From Streptomyces gelaticus (GTDB lineage Bacteria > Actinomycetota > Actinomycetes > Streptomycetales > Streptomycetaceae): 64,000 nt of DNA. A program made the position numbers and the translations under genes. The notes below the pieces were generated by a model. The model ran no database searches. It was not told the DNA's origin and saw nothing but the letters and a program-made list of their open reading frames with translations. The stretch spans positions 62,001 to 126,000 of the forward strand of contig NZ_BMTF01000022.1 in assembly GCF_014649535.1 (NCBI RefSeq), given 5' to 3'. This document shows, one piece after another, positions 60,489 to 64,000 of the stretch; position 1 is the stretch's first letter; each line of letters opens with the position of its first letter.

Positions 60489-62431
60489 GGCGCGCGTCCC
60501 TCCTCCAGCGCGCGCGCCGCACGCGACACGTCGAACGGCAGGATCGTCACCGCCACGTGCGGCAGCTGCGACAGCGTCTTCGCCATCTGCTCGCCCGTGC
60601 CCCGGTGCAGCAGCTTCCCGAGCACATTGGTGTACATCCGCCGGGGCACCAGCACCGTCAGCGAGGTCCGGCCGTCCTGCGTGGTGCGGGTGGCGAGCTC
60701 CTTCATCGCGTGGCGCAGCCGACGGTCCGGGCATTCCACCAGCTCCAGGGAGACGGACGTGGCGGCCGTCGCCTCCCACCGGGCGGCCAGCCTTCTGCCG
60801 TGCGCCTCGTCGATCGCGAAGTGCACGGCCCGGATCTCGTCCGGGCGCAGTTCGTGCGCGTACCGCAGCGCCTTGATCGTCGCCAGGTCCAGCGTCTCGA
60901 CGAGGACGAAGACCAGATGGCGCAGGTCACGGGGCCGGTCGGCGCCCGGCGGCTGGAGACTCTGGAGCGCCGCGGCCTCGCGCCGGTACTCGCGGTTGAT
61001 CCGCGTCAGCGCCCACACACCGAGCGGGAAGACCACCACCACCAGCCAGGCGCCCTCGGTGAACTTGGTGATCGCGAAGATCAGCACGACGGCGGCCGAG
61101 ATGGCCGCGGCGAGCGCGTTGACCGCGATCTTGAGCCGGCGGTACCGCTCCCGGCGCCGCAGGTGGTAGGCGGTGAGACCGGCCCCGGCCATGGTGAAGG
61201 CGGTGAACACGCCGATCGCGTAGAGCGCCACCAGCCTGTCCACGCTGGCGCCGGTGACCAGCAGCAGGGCCAGTGAGACGACGGTCAGCGCGATGATGCC
61301 GTTGGAGAAGGCGAGCCGGTGCCCGCGCCGGGTCAGCTGCCGGGGCAGGAACCGGTCCTCGGCGACGAAACTGGCGAGGAACGGGAAGCCCGTGAACGGT
61401 GTGTTGGCGCCGGTGTAGAGGACCAGCGCGGTCGCCAGCTGTACGAAGACCAGCCCGGCCGTCCCGAGCGGCCCGCCGCCGAAGGCGAGATGGGCTTCCT
61501 GCGCGATGACCGTCGGAGTGCCGTCGGTGTAGGGGACGGCGTGGGTGAAGTGCGCCAGCGTGGAGACGCCGAGGACCAGCACGCCGAGCACGCAGCTCAT
61601 CGCGATCAGGGTGCGGCGGGCGTTGCGGCCCTGCGGTTCGCGGAACGCGGAGATGCCGTTGGAGATCGCTTCGAGCCCGGTGAGGGACGAGCCGCCGTTG
61701 GCGAACGAGCGCAGCACGATGAAGAGCGAGGCGCCGTAGAGCCAGCCCTCGGCCGGTGTGCCGAGCGGTACGACCCCGACGGCGTGCAGGTCGGCGTGCG
61801 GTAGCTCGCCGGTGAGCCCGCGCACCGTGGCGGCGACGAGGACGAGCCCGACGGCGGCCATGAAGAGATAGGCGGGCAGCGCGAAGGTGCGGCCCGCCTC
61901 GCGGATCCCGCGCAGATTCCCGTACGCGAGCAGCGCGATGACGCCGACGGAGACCGGGAGCTGGAGGTGGTCGAGGCCGGTGAAGTTGCCGCCGACCAGA
62001 TGGGCGAGCGAGATCAGGGCGTTGGTGCCCGCCGAGACCTGGACGGCGACGGTGACGATGTAGTCGACGAGCAGGGCCACGGCGGCGATCTGCGCGACGT
62101 TCGGCCCGAAGTTCTCCCGTGCGACGACATAGGACCCGCCCGCCCGGGTGTAGATCATGACGACATCGCTGTAACAGAGCGTCAGAAGCAGCAGCACCAG
62201 CAGGATCGCACCGGTCACCGGCATCAGAAGAGTGAAGGCGGCGGCCCCGACGACGGGCACGAGGACCCGGAGCATCTCCTCGGAGCCGTACGCGGACGAA
62301 CTGATGCAGTCGGAGGCGAGCACCCCGAGCGCCGTCCGGTTGTTCAGCTTCTCCTCGCTGATGCGCTCGGTGGTGAGCGGTTTGCCGAGCAGACGCCGCT
62401 TGATGCGGTACACGGGACGGTCCAGGGTCAT
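60476..62431 (-). CDS. APC family permease, KimA-like potassium transporter
   Basis: Transporter of 651 residues with twelve helices up to about residue 465 and a soluble C-terminal domain of ~185 residues. The opening VYRIKRRLLGKPLTTERISEEKLNNRTALGVLASDCISSSAYGSEEML is strikingly like B. subtilis KimA (KRFLIGKPLKSQAAGEQKLTKLKALAMLSSDALSSVAYGTEQ from memory), a high-affinity K+ importer controlled by c-di-AMP. The USP-like C-terminal domain would be the regulatory part. The ATG at 62431 is taken; upstream codons give a poor ribosome site. K+ specificity is inferred. Confidence 0.82.
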   Translation of the reverse strand: MTLDRPVYRIKRRLLGKPLTTERISEEKLNNRTALGVLASDCISSSAYGSEEMLRVLVPVVGAAAFTLLMPVTGAILLVLLLLTLCYSDVVMIYTRAGGSYVVARENFGPNVAQIAAVALLVDYIVTVAVQVSAGTNALISLAHLVGGNFTGLDHLQLPVSVGVIALLAYGNLRGIREAGRTFALPAYLFMAAVGLVLVAATVRGLTGELPHADLHAVGVVPLGTPAEGWLYGASLFIVLRSFANGGSSLTGLEAISNGISAFREPQGRNARRTLIAMSCVLGVLVLGVSTLAHFTHAVPYTDGTPTVIAQEAHLAFGGGPLGTAGLVFVQLATALVLYTGANTPFTGFPFLASFVAEDRFLPRQLTRRGHRLAFSNGIIALTVVSLALLLVTGASVDRLVALYAIGVFTAFTMAGAGLTAYHLRRRERYRRLKIAVNALAAAISAAVVLIFAITKFTEGAWLVVVVFPLGVWALTRINREYRREAAALQSLQPPGADRPRDLRHLVFVLVETLDLATIKALRYAHELRPDEIRAVHFAIDEAHGRRLAARWEATAATSVSLELVECPDRRLRHAMKELATRTTQDGRTSLTVLVPRRMYTNVLGKLLHRGTGEQMAKTLSQLPHVAVTILPFDVSRAARALEEGRAPQPE

Positions 62432-62475
62432 GTCCACATCGTGCGCGCCGGCCGGCCGCACCCCCGGTACGCAAT

Positions 62476-62508
62476 CGCCGGACGGGCCGAAATTCAGCCC
62501 GTCCGGCG
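62476..62508 (-). terminator. Terminator after korB
   Basis: A 12-bp perfect stem, CGCCGGACGGGC (62476-62487) with 62497-62508, and a nine-base loop, 23 bp past the korB stop. Confidence 0.75.
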
Positions 62509-62531
62509 ACGGCGGGAACCGTACGGAAGGC

Positions 62532-63582
<1,051 letters not shown>

Positions 63583-63590
<8 letters not shown>

Positions 63591-64000
63591 CGATGGCCTC
63601 CTTGAGTGCCGTTGCGAGCTGTTCGGCCTTGAACGGCATGCCGTTGACCTGGTTGTGGCTGTGGGCGTCGACGAGGTACTTGGCCCGGATGAGGGTGGCG
63701 AGCTGGCCGAGGTTCATCTCGGGGACGATGACCTTGTCGTAGCGTCCCAGGGCTTCGCCGAGGTTCTTCGGGAAGGGGTTCAGGTTGCGCAGATGGGCCT
63801 GGGCGATGGGCTGTCCGGCGGCGCGGAGGCGGCGGACGGCGGCGGTGATGGGGCCGTAGGTGGAGCCCCAGCCCAGTACGAGGGTGCGTGCCTGGTCGGG
63901 GTCGTCGACCTGGAGGTCGGGGACCTCGATGCCGTCGATCTTGGCCTGGCGGGTGCGGACCATGAGGTCGTGGTTGGCGGGGTCGTAGGAGATGTTGCCG
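63583..64000 (-). CDS. korA: 2-oxoacid:ferredoxin oxidoreductase alpha subunit, 3' part
   Basis: Last ~138 residues of KorA; the gene continues beyond base 64000. The visible part matches the C-terminal domain of the alpha/gamma fusion: LVLGWGSTYGPITAAVRRLRAAGQPIAQAHLRNLNPFPKNLGEALGRYDKVIVPEMNLGQLATLIRAKYL. It is the subunit that binds 2-oxoglutarate and CoA. The pyrimidine domain is off the window. Confidence 0.93.

Overview
The window is a piece of a Streptomyces chromosome. Support comes from very high GC with strong GC bias at third codon positions, many GTG starts, four-base stop/start overlaps (GTGA, ATGA), and typical streptomycete families (XRE-DUF5753 with DUF397, HATPase anti-sigma-like, DUF-rich small secreted proteins). 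The order nuoA-N, recQ, polyprenyl synthase, LolA-like lipoprotein, ABC exporter, korB-korA matches what I recall of the S. coelicolor SCO4562-SCO4595 region. I cannot name the species.

Layout. 1-3.4 kb: a penicillin-binding protein divergent from a LysR regulator that is translationally coupled to a cytoplasmic class-A-beta-lactamase-like serine protein. This resembles the BlaA/BlaB regulatory pair of S. cacaoi, but facing a PBP gene. 3.6-7.3 kb: a secreted PA14/FN3 protein and a WecA/MraY-type glycosyltransferase. 7.4-9.9 kb: a TTA-containing small gene and a WhiJ-like set (DUF397, XRE-DUF5753, ATP-binding protein). 10-17.4 kb: small secreted proteins, two TetR units with visible operators, a relic of an ATP-binding gene, a membrane acyltransferase, an MFS pump and an NlpC/P60 wall hydrolase.

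18.2-34.3 kb: the complete 14-gene nuo operon for respiratory complex I, with almost every junction overlapping and a Rex-type operator just before nuoA. 34.4-48.4 kb: RecQ, a Uma2 nuclease-like protein, a GPP34 pseudogene, fumarylacetoacetase, a CocE/NonD hydrolase coupled to a POT peptide transporter, a polyprenyl diphosphate synthase (possibly the menaquinone side chain used by complex I), a LolA-like protein, an ABC exporter and a TetR regulator.

48.4-64 kb: a HAD phosphatase, a 160-bp palindromic repeat, an F420-type nitroreductase/hemerythrin fusion, a metal-tolerance cluster whose CmtR-like sensor is frameshifted next to a CDF exporter, a second XRE/DUF397 pair with a TTA codon, an FAD monooxygenase, RarD, a QorB-like reductase divergent from an HxlR regulator, a KimA-like potassium transporter, and korB plus the 3' end of korA (2-oxoacid:ferredoxin oxidoreductase). 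No rRNA, tRNA, CRISPR array, transposase or prophage gene was seen.
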